Shown here piece after piece: positions 1 through 8,844 of a DNA stretch of 64,000 bases. The position numbers and the translations under genes were made by a program. This DNA comes from JAAYHG01 sp012735455 (GTDB lineage: Bacteria > Bacillota > DTU030 > DUMP01). The number at the start of each line of letters is the position of its first letter. The first letter of the stretch is position 1. The DNA is taken from assembly GCA_050951365.1 (NCBI GenBank), contig JBMNIX010000012.1, forward strand, positions 1-64,000, given 5' to 3'. A model generated the notes under the pieces. The model was not told the origin of the DNA. It was given only the letters and a program-made list of their open reading frames with translations, and did not search any database.

Positions 1-2
1 GA

Positions 3-344
3 ATAACAGCTCGCAGCTCGCAGGTTTCAGCAAAGGCAGCGACCTGGAGTATTTTCTCGCTGAGAATTGCAACTGTGACTACCACCATGGAATTGATATT
101 TGCGCCGACCAAAGAGATTATGGACGGTTTTAAATCCGGGCAAATATCACTCCAACAGTTTGAAAAGCTGTATTCAGATCTGATGGCAGAACGAAACGCT
201 CTATCTTATTTTGCGGACAAGTATTTGGGTTGTAAAGACGTTTGCCTTCTATGCAGCGAAGACAAGCCTGACAAGTGCCACAGGCGCATTCTCGCTAACC
301 TTATCCTGGAGAGATTACCTGGAACCACGTTGCTACACTTGTAG
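3..344 (+). CDS. DUF488-type protein, 5' end cut off by the window
   Basis: The reading frame is open from the first codon in frame to the stop, so the gene probably begins before the window. A GTG at 75 is the first start-like codon but would drop a plausible upstream stretch (TARSSQ), which resembles the N-terminal strand of this family. The middle (FAPTKEIMDGFKSGQIS) and the end (VCLLCSEDKPDKCHRRILA) match the conserved core of DUF488 proteins, where a Cys and a C-H-R motif are typical. DUF488 proteins are small cytosolic proteins of unknown function. No neighbour helps to assign a role. The family call is fairly safe; the true start is not visible. Confidence 0.68.
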   Translation: MTARSSQVSAKAATWSIFSLRIATVTTTMELIFAPTKEIMDGFKSGQISLQQFEKLYSDLMAERNALSYFADKYLGCKDVCLLCSEDKPDKCHRRILANLILERLPGTTLLHL

Positions 345-411
345 GATCATTGCTGGGAAACAGTCCGCGAGCGCGAGAGTAAGAGCAAGGCTATCCAGAG
401 CTGGTAACAGC

Positions 412-442
412 ACGGGCTACCGCCGGGAAGGCGGTAGCCCGT
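412..442 (+). terminator. 13-bp perfect hairpin after the DUF488 gene
   Basis: ACGGGCTACCGCC (412-424) pairs perfectly with 430-442 across the five-base loop GGGAA. No T-run follows, so it may be a weak terminator, a transcript-end stabiliser or a regulatory hairpin. It lies between the DUF488 gene and the promoter of the next gene. Confidence 0.6.
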
Positions 443-472
443 AGCATTGAAGAAGCCTGGTGCGAACAACCC

Positions 473-501
473 TTGACGGTTGGTAAACCCTGGAGTAATA
501 T
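473..501 (+). promoter_or_regulatory. possible sigma-A promoter of the ODP-type gene
   Basis: TTGACG (473-478) and TAATAT (496-501) are 17 bases apart, upstream of the gene starting at 538. The -35 matches five of six consensus bases and the -10 four of six. TATGAT at 499-504 is a better -10 but would leave a 20-base spacer. Confidence 0.4.
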
Positions 502-537
502 GATAGTAATTATGAATAGCAGAAAGGGAGAGGTTAT

Positions 538-1266
538 ATGCAAAAACCGGACCTGGACCGGGCCATTGAGATTGCCCCCGGGACTTATTGGGTAGGGTTT
601 GACGATGAAAAAGCAGGTCTGCGTTGCAACCCTTACATAATAGTGGATGGGGATGAGGCGGTTCTTATCGAACCGGGTTCTGTGCCACATTTCCCCATCG
701 TGTTGCGCAAGGTGGCCAGTGTGGTCGACCTGCGGGAAATCAGTACCATTATTGTCTCGCATCAGGACCCAGACCTCTGTGCGGCCATCCCGCGGTTTGA
801 AGAGGTATTAGGACCTGGTCTTAAGGTAGCCACACACTCCCGGGCGGCTATTCTTATCCAACACTATGGCTTGTCCTCGCCCTTTTACCATGTAGACCAG
901 AATGGTTGGGAGCTTACGCTCAAGAGTGGACGAAAGCTGAAATTTATATTTGCACCCTACCTGCATTTCCCGGGGGCGTTTATGACTTACGACCCTGTTA
1001 CCAAGATTCTCTTTTCCGGGGATCTCTTCGGTGCTTTCTCTTTTGATTGGTCCCTTTATGCCGGTGAGTTCTATGAGGAGGCCATGAAAGCGTTCCACGA
1101 AAACTACATGCCTTCTCAGGAGATCCTGGCACGGGCTATGGACAAGTTGGAACACCTGGAGATTGCCATGATTGCTCCGCAACACGGTTCTATTATCTGT
1201 GACAACCCGCGCCATTACATTAACGTCCTCCGCAATCTGGATTGTGGAGACTATATGTTGGAGTAA
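538..1266 (+). CDS. ODP-type metallo-beta-lactamase-fold protein (putative di-iron oxygen-binding)
   Basis: A 242-residue cytosolic protein with the metallo-beta-lactamase fold as seen in flavodiiron proteins, but without a flavodoxin domain, as in stand-alone ODP proteins. The first metal motif reads SHQDPDLC, giving H-x-D-x-D rather than H-x-E-x-D-H. Later ligands are recognisable in YLHFPGAF, FSGDLFG and PQHGSI. Known relatives bind a di-iron centre and sense or reduce oxygen; in this protein that is an inference. The start has a good ribosome site (GGGAGAGG, six bases upstream). The next gene follows within about 12 bases, so the two are probably co-transcribed. The fold is clear; catalysis is not. 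Confidence 0.75.
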   Translation: MQKPDLDRAIEIAPGTYWVGFDDEKAGLRCNPYIIVDGDEAVLIEPGSVPHFPIVLRKVASVVDLREISTIIVSHQDPDLCAAIPRFEEVLGPGLKVATHSRAAILIQHYGLSSPFYHVDQNGWELTLKSGRKLKFIFAPYLHFPGAFMTYDPVTKILFSGDLFGAFSFDWSLYAGEFYEEAMKAFHENYMPSQEILARAMDKLEHLEIAMIAPQHGSIICDNPRHYINVLRNLDCGDYMLE

Positions 1267-1278
1267 GGGGTGGAGCAC

Positions 1279-1560
1279 GTGGACGAATACAGGGACCTAA
1301 TTGAGATGGTGGTACGTCGGGAATTCGGTGTTTTGGGTCGGGAAAAAACACTGGCTTTATTACCGGAGATTGGTGTAAAGGCTGACTCACAAGGTAGGGT
1401 GCTGTCCTACAGCGGGCCTGGAAAAGAGGTCTTGGATCGCATGCTGCGCCGCTTTGGTGAGAAGTACGGCCTTTGGGCGGTCCTGGCTTGCAAAATAAGC
1501 GTTCTTAAGGAGGCACGCCGGCAGAACCTGCCGTTGCCAGATATACTGGCAGCCAAGTAA
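1279..1560 (+). CDS. unknown small protein downstream of the ODP-type gene
   Basis: A 93-residue, charged, probably soluble protein that I do not recognise. It starts just after the ODP-type gene. Two GTG codons are possible, at 1270 and 1279; the second has AAGGGGTGG at a normal distance and is preferred. It looks mostly helical (EYRDLIEMVVRREFG; EVLDRMLRRFGEKYG) and has no membrane segment or metal motif apart from a single Cys. The tight spacing suggests a partner or regulator of the ODP-type protein, but nothing in the sequence proves it. Confidence 0.6.
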   Translation: MDEYRDLIEMVVRREFGVLGREKTLALLPEIGVKADSQGRVLSYSGPGKEVLDRMLRRFGEKYGLWAVLACKISVLKEARRQNLPLPDILAAK

Positions 1561-1820
1561 GAGCTGAATGCTCAGGCAGGGGTAATTGTTGGGAAAAGGG
1601 ACAATAAAGGGTACCAAGTATAAGCGGGCCTTTCTGCGTTGTGGCGGGAGGCCCAACTCTGTGTCGGCCGGAGCCCTTTTATTATGGTCAGCAAGAGAGT
1701 ACTGCCGCAGGAAAGGATCGGATACCCGTCGAAATACCTCAAGAAATGAAGGAAACTTTTGGGACTTACTCCACGTCTCTATTTATGAAGGCAAATAAGC
1801 AAACGGGAGGAGTAGCAGGT

Positions 1821-2561
1821 ATGAGAAGCCGATTGCGTTTAGTTGCTCTGTTGTTGGTGGTATTGCTCCTGGGTATATACGGGGTGGCACAAGCTGCGAC
1901 TATCACTAAGACACTGAAGGCAGTCTACCGTAACATTGCACTAGTGGTAGATGGTAAGGTTGCCCAGGTTGATGAAGAGCCTTTTATTGTGGATGGGCGT
2001 GTGTACGTTCCCCTGCGTCATGTGGCGCAAATCCTCGGGGCAAAGGTAGATTGGGATGATGCCAATAGCAGAGTCGTAATCACTACTGCTCCCAAGAGCG
2101 ATCCGGCAGCAGAGCAGGCCAAGTACCAGCAGGGATACAATGCCGGCTTGGTACAGGGACAACTTCTGGCTAGCAAGAAGGCCTACGATGAAGGCTACGA
2201 GAAAGGGTACGACGAGGGTTACGAGGAAGGCTATGAGGAAGGTTATGATGAGGGCTACGACGATGGCAAAGAAGAAAGCGATGATGATGCCTACGATGAG
2301 GGTTACGATGACGGTTATGCCCAGGGAGAAGAGGATGGCAGAGATGCGGCCGAATACTATAATGAAGAGGAAGAGACGGGACTAGACTGGCGTGAAGCTC
2401 TGGAAGATTACATGGATATCTACGACGAGGACGACATAATCGACATCTTTGACCGCACTTATCGCGATCTGGATGAAGAGGGCGATGACTATACGGACGG
2501 TTTTATAGAGGGCTATTACGACGGCTTCAAGAAAGCGTTTAACAAGTATTATGATTATTAA
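1821..2561 (+). CDS. secreted stalk-domain protein with Tyr-Asp/Glu-Gly repeats
   Basis: A 246-residue exported protein. An ATG at 1821 preceded by GGGAGG is preferred over an upstream frame extension, because a clear signal peptide follows (LRLVALLLVVLLLGIYG, then AQA). Residues about 30-95 match the copper amine oxidase N-terminal (stalk) domain: VDGKVAQVDEEPFIVDGRVY, followed by a VPLRHVA-type strand. These domains in Clostridia are cell-envelope modules, not oxidases. From about residue 120 comes a very acidic repeat built on GYDEGYEEGYEEGYD, then an Asp/Glu/Tyr-rich helical end. The repeat could bind cations or aggregate at the surface. No partner gene is adjacent. Function unknown. Confidence 0.75.
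   Translation: MRSRLRLVALLLVVLLLGIYGVAQAATITKTLKAVYRNIALVVDGKVAQVDEEPFIVDGRVYVPLRHVAQILGAKVDWDDANSRVVITTAPKSDPAAEQAKYQQGYNAGLVQGQLLASKKAYDEGYEKGYDEGYEEGYEEGYDEGYDDGKEESDDDAYDEGYDDGYAQGEEDGRDAAEYYNEEEETGLDWREALEDYMDIYDEDDIIDIFDRTYRDLDEEGDDYTDGFIEGYYDGFKKAFNKYYDY
2140..2345 (+). repeat. in-gene short repeat coding for Tyr-Asp/Glu-Gly units
   Basis: Within the stalk-domain gene the coding strand carries many imperfect 12-base units of the type GAGGGTTACGAC, coding for G-Y-D/E-E/D. They lie mainly at 2190-2265 and again at 2290-2330. Such repeats can change copy number by slippage. The third-base variation shows the repeat is old rather than freshly expanded. Confidence 0.6.
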
Positions 2562-2602
2562 ATGATGTCTTATCGAGATTGGCTTAGACAGATTCACAGC
2601 AA

Positions 2603-2624
2603 GGGACCGGTGAACGCCGGCCCC
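2603..2624 (+). terminator. probable terminator after the stalk-domain gene
   Basis: GGGACCGG (2603-2610) pairs with CCGGCCCC (2617-2624) with one internal mismatch and a six-base loop, followed by TCATTTTAT. It separates the stalk-domain gene from the response regulator. Confidence 0.55.
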
Positions 2625-2792
2625 TCATTTTATGCGTTGGGAATGGCTGATTGGGTCTATAGTCCCAGAAAGTTGTCAACAAAAATGTGCCAGAAGGAAC
2701 CGAAGTTTGGGACTTTGTGTAACCTCCAGGAGGTTTTCTGCGTCCTGACAGCGAATTACTTGAAAAGAAATATTATCCAGTGGGGAAGAAGA

Positions 2793-3476
2793 ATGACGCA
2801 AAAGATTCGAGTTCTTATAGCCGATGATGAGACGCTTATGCGTGATGGGTTGCAGACAATCCTTAGTCTCGAAGAGGATATGGAAGTCGTAGGCGTGGCT
2901 GCTGATGGGCGAGAGGCATACGAACGGGCCCGGGAGCTGCAACCAGATGTGGTGCTGCTGGATGTCTGTATGCCCAAGATGGACGGATTGGAAAGCCTAC
3001 GGATCATCAAGCGCGCGCTGCCGAGTACCAAGGTGCTGGTTCTCACCACATTCAACGATGAAGAATACATCATCAGTGCCTTAGCGTCGGGCGCCAACGG
3101 TTACTTGTTGAAAGATCTGGAGGGGCAACAACTGATTGATGCCGTACGCAAAACGGCCAAGGACCAGCTCATGCTGCCCGCCCGGGTGGCAAACAAGCTG
3201 GCAGAACGTCTAGCAGTGCTGCAGGCCATTGACGATACCAGGAGGAAGTTGAAGAAGCTGGCTGCAGATAAGATCGATTTTACTCCACGTGAACAGGAGA
3301 TCGCTGTGTTGATGGTGGAAGGCTTAAGCAACCGAGAAATAGCGAGCCACTTGAACTTGAGTGAAGGAACGGTTAAGAATTACATCAGTGTTATCTATTC
3401 CAAACTGGGTACCAATCACCGCACTCAAGCCGTCTCCTACCTGGCCAAACACCTGGAATTTGTAGAGCGCAGCTGA
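2793..3476 (+). CDS. NarL/FixJ-family response regulator
   Basis: A 227-residue two-component regulator. The receiver domain (about 5-125) has the acidic pair D11-D12, the phospho-acceptor D57 in VVLLDVCMPKMDG, the Thr of VLTTF and the Lys of YLLKD. A LuxR-type helix-turn-helix follows at about 160-225 (FTPREQEIAVLMVEGLSNRE; SEGTVKNYISVIYSKLG). The ATG at 2793 follows GGGGAAGAAG; the longer frame upstream lacks receiver homology. The gene is 33 bases ahead of a giant HisKA_3-type histidine kinase, the usual partner of this regulator type, so they probably form one signalling pair. The regulated genes are not visible; the polysaccharide/cytoskeleton genes downstream are one possibility. Confidence 0.9.
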   Translation: MTQKIRVLIADDETLMRDGLQTILSLEEDMEVVGVAADGREAYERARELQPDVVLLDVCMPKMDGLESLRIIKRALPSTKVLVLTTFNDEEYIISALASGANGYLLKDLEGQQLIDAVRKTAKDQLMLPARVANKLAERLAVLQAIDDTRRKLKKLAADKIDFTPREQEIAVLMVEGLSNREIASHLNLSEGTVKNYISVIYSKLGTNHRTQAVSYLAKHLEFVERS

Positions 3477-3509
3477 GGATGATCTGTAGACAGGGGGGCT
3501 GGCCTGAAT

Positions 3510-6500
3510 ATGGTGCCAGGGTATCAGATAGAGGGTAAGGTTTTCGAAACGCCAAATACCGCCGCCTTTCGTGCGGTAGTGATGAGTAGCGGGCGCCGTG
3601 TACTTGTTAAACTGCCGCGCAGCGGCAGTACCTTGGCGAAGGCCAAGAATCAAATCCTACGTGAACAGGAGATTTGCAGTCGGCATACTTTTCCGGGTAG
3701 ACTGGTCTTCACGGCTACTGAGCTCCCGGATGGCACCCCGCTGGCGGAAGCTGAACTGGGGCACTGCGTCTTTCTCGGAGAGCTGCTGAACCGGGGGTTG
3801 CTGCCTATTGAAGATGCCCTTTTTCTTGCACTACAGCTTGCGGATAACCTGTTTCAGCTCCACCGGCAAAACATAATTCTGACCAGGCTCTCCCCTGACG
3901 TGTTGCTCCTTGACGAGGCCAATAAGACGCTCTACATTGCGGACTTGAGCTGCGCCAGTCAGACAGGGGCGGTGGATGAAGAGCAAGACGAGTCTTGCAG
4001 AGCCACTGGTTTAGAACCCCTGGCCTACTTGGCACCAGAACAGTCAGGACGCTTCAACTGGCCTGTGGATGCACGGGTAGATATCTACAAGGCCGGCGTG
4101 ATTTTTTATCAGATGCTAACAGGGAAACTCCCAGTTACAGCTCAGACCCCCTTGGAGTGGTTTTATGCTGTGGCTACCCGGGAGATACCGTCGCCGTCCC
4201 TGGCGAATCCTCAGGTGCCGGAGACTGTGGCGCGCATTGTGCTGCGCTGTCTGGCGCCGGATCCAGGGTTGCGCTATCAGAGTGCGTACGGCCTCAAGAA
4301 AGACCTGGAGCGCTGCCTGGCGGAGTGGCAGCAGCACGGACAGATCTCTTCGTTTCCGCTAGCCAGCCATGATACTACCAGTGTCTTTCGTGTCACGGAG
4401 GAATTCTACGGCCGGGAAGAAGAGTTGGGGTTTCTAGAGGCGGCGCTGCAGCGGGTGGCAGCCGGCGGTACCGAGATTGTTGTTGTGTCCGGTGAGTCAG
4501 GCGTCGGGAAGACGCGACTGCTGCAGGAATTTCGCCATCGAGCGCGAGGACAAGCCATTTTTGGTTCGGGCAAGTTTGCCCAACTGGCTACCGAAGCTCA
4601 GTACGGCCCTTTGGTACAGGCTGTAACGCAGGTTGTGTCGTGGATCCTGAGCCAAGGTAAAGAAGAGATGACGGCCTGGAAAGAAAAGCTTGAGACGTGC
4701 TTGAGGACGAATCTCTCCCTGGTAGCGGTAATGATTCCAGAGATTGAGCAGCTCACAGGCCAGTTGCCGAAGATCCACGTGGGCTCGGCCTTGGAGAAGG
4801 AAGCACGGCTGCGCTGCGCCCTGTTTCAGTTTATACAGCTCCTGGCAGCCAAAGACAGGCCAGTGGTACTCATCTTGGATGACCTACAGTGGGTCGACAG
4901 AGGGTCTTTACAACTCATCAAGGGGATCCTGGTGGAGTGTGACCTCAATCATGTGCTGGTGCTGGGATCATATCGGGAAGAAGAAGTGCCTCAAGACCAT
5001 ATTGTGCGGCAGCTGGTGTCCAGCCTACAGAAAATGGGGGTAAGGGTGCAGCAGTTGGCTCTGGGACCGGTGCAGCAGGAACAGATAGAACAAATGGTGG
5101 CTTCTACTCTGTGCTGCAGCCAAAAGGAGGCCAAACCGCTGGCCCGGTTTCTTGAAAGCCAAACGGGGGGCAACCCCCTGTTCATCAAGGAAATGCTCTA
5201 CACCCTCTTTAGACAAAGGGTGCTAGTATATAAACCAGAAGGCGGTGGCTGGAGGTGGGACCTGTCCGGGGCAGAAGGCAGCTTGCTGGGTGCCGATGTT
5301 GTGGAGCTATTGTTGCAGAGGATCAGGTTGCTGCCTGCAGCGGACAAGAAGATCTTGTGCTTGGCGGCGTGTGGTGGCACACACTTTAATCCCGAACACG
5401 TTGCCGCTCTGGCCGAGCAAGGGCTCTCTACCACCCTTGTGAGCCTTGGCCGTTTGGTGGAGGAAGGCTTGCTTCAGCACAATTCGGAGAACGACTTTAG
5501 CTTCGCGCATGACAGGGTGCAGCAGGTGGCTTATCAGCTGCTTTCTTCTGATAGCAGGCCTGCCATTCACTACCGGCTGGCCCAGCTGCTTGGCGCAGGA
5601 CGCTGTCCAACTGAGCTTCTAGATAAGACAGAGAGGTCTTTGTTCTTGTCCGCTGTCAATCACCTGAACCTGGGCCTTGCTGTTGTTCGGCAGCGGGGTG
5701 AGGAGCTTGAGGCCGCCCGCATTAACCTTGCGGCGGGTCGACAGGCCAAACAAGCAGCCGCCTTTCCGGCAGCGCTGGAGTATATCGAGACGGCTTTGAG
5801 CCTGTTGCCGGCGGATGGCTGGGATAGAGATCATGCACTTACCTTTGCGCTGAATCTAGAACACTTGGAGTGTCTGTATCTGTGCGGGGATTTTGCTGGT
5901 GGAGATGATTTGTACCGGCAGCTGGAGGGTAGGATTAAATCAAATCTGGAACGAACCAAGCTCCATTTAATCAAGATCCTCTTTGCCACCAAGAAAGGCT
6001 TCAATCGGGAGGCCATCCGTGTGGGGATCAAGGGGCTCCGGGAACTGGGCTGCTATCTTCCGGAAAGGCCGTCTGTACCCTACTTACTCCGCGAGTTTGT
6101 TAAGGTAGAGCTGCTGCTGCGCCGTGGCGGCAGTAAACGCTTAACCGTCGTGGCTCCCACCGTAGACCCGGAAAAACAGGCGGCTTATGACATCTTGATT
6201 GCCATGGGACCCTGTGTTTACAACCAGGACGATAACCTCCTGCTTGCCCTATCCCTGAAGACCTGTGAGCTCTCTCTGCGTTACGGCGCATTTCCTAATT
6301 CCGCCACAGCCTACGTAACCCTGGCCATGGTTTACATTGTACGGCTTAAGAACTTTGCCTGGGGGCTGGCCCTTGGCCGTGCAGCACTTTACCTGGTAGA
6401 CCAGTACAGCAGTGAGGCGGAAAAATCCTTGGTGAATTTTATCTATGGTGCTTTCTGTTCCCCCTGGCTGGAGCACATCCGGGCAGCGGCGCCTTACCTG

Positions 6501-8639
6501 GCCCGTGCCAAGGAATACGGTCTGGCTGCCTGTGATATGACCTATGCCGGTTACGCCATGACGTTTCAAGTGATAAACGCTCATTTTCAGGGTGTTCCCC
6601 TGGTTGAGTTGGCCCGGAAGATAGACAAGAACCTAGCGTTTGCACCGCGGATCCACGATCCCTACTACCGGCATACCCTAACCGTGTACCGGCAATTTGT
6701 CCGCAGCCTGCAGGGACTGACAAAGCAGCGAGACAGCTTCAGTGATGAAACCCTGCAGGAGAAAGATTTCCTCGATTGTTTTGCTGGTCTTAAGGTCAGG
6801 GAGCGGGACAAATTTGATTATTACCTGTTGAGAGGCCAGCTCTGCTATTTTCTGGGAGAGTACGACCAGGCCAAGGCACTCTTGACCCAAGCGGACCGGT
6901 TGCGCGGGCTCTATTTTGGTGAGGCCTATCTGGCTGATTTGGATTTCTATTTCTGCCTCACCCTTCTTGCTTCTTATGAGCGCCTGAGCTGGAAGGAAAG
7001 GCTCTTGGCCCGCAGGCGGCTGGCCCAGGGTTACCGCAGGCTTAAGGATTGGGCTAGGCGCTGTCCGGCAAACTTCGAACACAAGCGACTCTTAGTGGCG
7101 GCCGAAAAAGCCCGGCTGCAGCGCAGGTGGCTTAAGGCGGCCGGACTCTACGAAGCAGCTGTGGAATCGGCGCGGCAAAACGGCTTTCTGCATTCACGAG
7201 CAGTGGCTTGTGAGTGTGCCGCTCGCTTTTATGAAGGAAGCAATTTGCTGGCTCCAGCCAGGAAGTACCTGGAGGAGGCCCGGGAAGGGTACCGGCAATG
7301 GGGAGCGGCCACCAAGGTGATGCAACTTGATCGCAAGTACCCAGGTCTGGCACGGAGTTCAAGGCCAGAGCGCAAGACTGAACCGCCTTCTGGAGAGGTT
7401 ATGGTACCGAACCTTAAACACACCATAGACATTGACGCTCTCACGCGCAGCGCCCAAGTCTTGTCTCGAGAGATCAGGCTGGAGAAGCTCCTGGAGCGAA
7501 TGATGTACCTCTTGGCACAAGATGCGGGGGCAGAAACTGTTGTTCTCTTGTTGGAAGAAAACGGAGAACTCAAGATAGAGGCGACGCTTACAAGCCATGG
7601 GACTGAGAGAAATATTCAAGTACTGCAGTCTTGTTCTCTGGATACAGTATCGTTCTTGCCGCGCAACGTAATATATTATACCGCCAGGTTGCAACAAACG
7701 GTCGTCCTGGACAGGCCGACAGAGGACGAGAGGTTCTATGATGACCCCTACATTAGCAAGGAGCAGCCGGCTTCACTCCTTTGTCTGCCTGTTATGCATC
7801 AGAATCAGCTTATCGGTGTCTTGTACTTAGAGAACCGTCGCACAGCCGGCTGTTTTCATCCAGCTCGGGTGGAAGTGTTGAGACTGCTCTGCAGTCAGAT
7901 CGCTATTTCCCTGGAAGTTGCCCGCCTTTACGGACGTCTGGAGGAGTTGAACACTAACCTGGAGGAAAAAGTAAAGGCGAGAATGGACGAGCTGACCAGG
8001 GTACACCAGGAGACGGTAAACGCCCTGGTGGAACAGCACCGGCTGGAAGAGCGTAACCGTATCGCCCGGGAGATCCACGACACCATCGGGCACACGTTGA
8101 CAGGTGTGTGGATACAACTGGAAGCGGCCAAGAGACTGATGCTTCGAGACGATAAACGAGCACAGGAAAAAATGCAGGCAGCTTTAGAGCAGGTGCGTCG
8201 GGGGTTGGATGAGGTACGCCGCGCCGTTCATTTGCTGAACGAGGACAATTCCGCGGAGGATGACACACAACGCTTGGTAAGTTTGTTGCGGGCCATTATG
8301 AGGGGCACCGGAGTCTCCATAAACTACCGCTTTTCCCCGGGGCTTAAACTAAGTGCGGCCCAGCGCCATGTGGTCTACCGGGCACTGCAAGAGGGTATAA
8401 CCAATGGCATCCGGCACGGTAACAGTAAGTCCTTTGATTTCCAGTTGACCGTGGAGGGAGACCAGCTCAAGTTTGTACTGCGAGACCATGGCTGCGGGGC
8501 GGAAAGAGTCGAGTTCGGTTTCGGATTGAGCTCTATGCGTGCCCGAGTAGAAGAGCAGAGGGGAAATATGCAGGTGACTACACGGCCCGGAGAGGGATTT
8601 GGTATCACGATTACTTTACCCGTAATGCACACCGACTAA
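3510..8639 (+). CDS. giant pseudokinase-ATPase-TPR-GAF-histidine kinase fusion
   Basis: A 1709-residue cytosolic signalling protein. In order: a Ser/Thr-kinase-like domain (1-280); an ATPase with P-loop GESGVGKT (328-335) and Walker B LILDDLQWVD (454-463); a long helical TPR-like region; a GAF domain (about 1305-1475); a HisKA_3 dimerisation domain with phospho-acceptor H1523 (AREIHDTIGH); and a HATPase domain with N1632 and a GFGLSSM G-box. The kinase keeps the ATP lysine (K34) and APE (175-177), but the HRD Asp position is Arg126, the following Lys and Asn are Ser128 and Val131, and DFG is DLS (145-147). It is therefore likely a pseudokinase. The family is known as three-part kinase/ATPase/histidine kinase proteins. 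It likely phosphorylates the adjacent regulator. ATG at 3510 follows GGGGGG. Confidence 0.9.
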   Translation: MVPGYQIEGKVFETPNTAAFRAVVMSSGRRVLVKLPRSGSTLAKAKNQILREQEICSRHTFPGRLVFTATELPDGTPLAEAELGHCVFLGELLNRGLLPIEDALFLALQLADNLFQLHRQNIILTRLSPDVLLLDEANKTLYIADLSCASQTGAVDEEQDESCRATGLEPLAYLAPEQSGRFNWPVDARVDIYKAGVIFYQMLTGKLPVTAQTPLEWFYAVATREIPSPSLANPQVPETVARIVLRCLAPDPGLRYQSAYGLKKDLERCLAEWQQHGQISSFPLASHDTTSVFRVTEEFYGREEELGFLEAALQRVAAGGTEIVVVSGESGVGKTRLLQEFRHRARGQAIFGSGKFAQLATEAQYGPLVQAVTQVVSWILSQGKEEMTAWKEKLETCLRTNLSLVAVMIPEIEQLTGQLPKIHVGSALEKEARLRCALFQFIQLLAAKDRPVVLILDDLQWVDRGSLQLIKGILVECDLNHVLVLGSYREEEVPQDHIVRQLVSSLQKMGVRVQQLALGPVQQEQIEQMVASTLCCSQKEAKPLARFLESQTGGNPLFIKEMLYTLFRQRVLVYKPEGGGWRWDLSGAEGSLLGADVVELLLQRIRLLPAADKKILCLAACGGTHFNPEHVAALAEQGLSTTLVSLGRLVEEGLLQHNSENDFSFAHDRVQQVAYQLLSSDSRPAIHYRLAQLLGAGRCPTELLDKTERSLFLSAVNHLNLGLAVVRQRGEELEAARINLAAGRQAKQAAAFPAALEYIETALSLLPADGWDRDHALTFALNLEHLECLYLCGDFAGGDDLYRQLEGRIKSNLERTKLHLIKILFATKKGFNREAIRVGIKGLRELGCYLPERPSVPYLLREFVKVELLLRRGGSKRLTVVAPTVDPEKQAAYDILIAMGPCVYNQDDNLLLALSLKTCELSLRYGAFPNSATAYVTLAMVYIVRLKNFAWGLALGRAALYLVDQYSSEAEKSLVNFIYGAFCSPWLEHIRAAAPYLARAKEYGLAACDMTYAGYAMTFQVINAHFQGVPLVELARKIDKNLAFAPRIHDPYYRHTLTVYRQFVRSLQGLTKQRDSFSDETLQEKDFLDCFAGLKVRERDKFDYYLLRGQLCYFLGEYDQAKALLTQADRLRGLYFGEAYLADLDFYFCLTLLASYERLSWKERLLARRRLAQGYRRLKDWARRCPANFEHKRLLVAAEKARLQRRWLKAAGLYEAAVESARQNGFLHSRAVACECAARFYEGSNLLAPARKYLEEAREGYRQWGAATKVMQLDRKYPGLARSSRPERKTEPPSGEVMVPNLKHTIDIDALTRSAQVLSREIRLEKLLERMMYLLAQDAGAETVVLLLEENGELKIEATLTSHGTERNIQVLQSCSLDTVSFLPRNVIYYTARLQQTVVLDRPTEDERFYDDPYISKEQPASLLCLPVMHQNQLIGVLYLENRRTAGCFHPARVEVLRLLCSQIAISLEVARLYGRLEELNTNLEEKVKARMDELTRVHQETVNALVEQHRLEERNRIAREIHDTIGHTLTGVWIQLEAAKRLMLRDDKRAQEKMQAALEQVRRGLDEVRRAVHLLNEDNSAEDDTQRLVSLLRAIMRGTGVSINYRFSPGLKLSAAQRHVVYRALQEGITNGIRHGNSKSFDFQLTVEGDQLKFVLRDHGCGAERVEFGFGLSSMRARVEEQRGNMQVTTRPGEGFGITITLPVMHTD

Positions 8640-8661
8640 GGACCCAGGGGTGATAGGCATG

Positions 8662-8696
8662 AAGTCACATGACAGTAGTAACTAGTCATGTGACTT
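8662..8696 (+). terminator. 12-bp perfect hairpin after the giant kinase
   Basis: AAGTCACATGAC (8662-8673) pairs perfectly with GTCATGTGACTT (8685-8696) over an 11-base loop, and TAGTTTGTTAT follows. It probably ends the regulator/kinase transcript. A palindromic protein site is the alternative. I see no gene in the rest of the 8640-8844 gap. Confidence 0.65.
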
Positions 8697-8844
8697 TAGT
8701 TTGTTATATGCTATTGTCGTAACAGGACGAAGAGTCACTGCCCTTGTCGCTCGTTGGAGTTGTGATGCGGCTGGAGATTTAAACTGATACCTAGCTGCAA
8801 CGGAATATATAGGACAAGACAGCGAGAAAGGGGTGCCAGTCTCT

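Noticed and set aside
1561..1820. A protein gene or riboswitch in the gap before the stalk-domain gene
   Set aside because: The 70-residue frame there has no ribosome site or homology I can see, and no known riboswitch core is recognisable.
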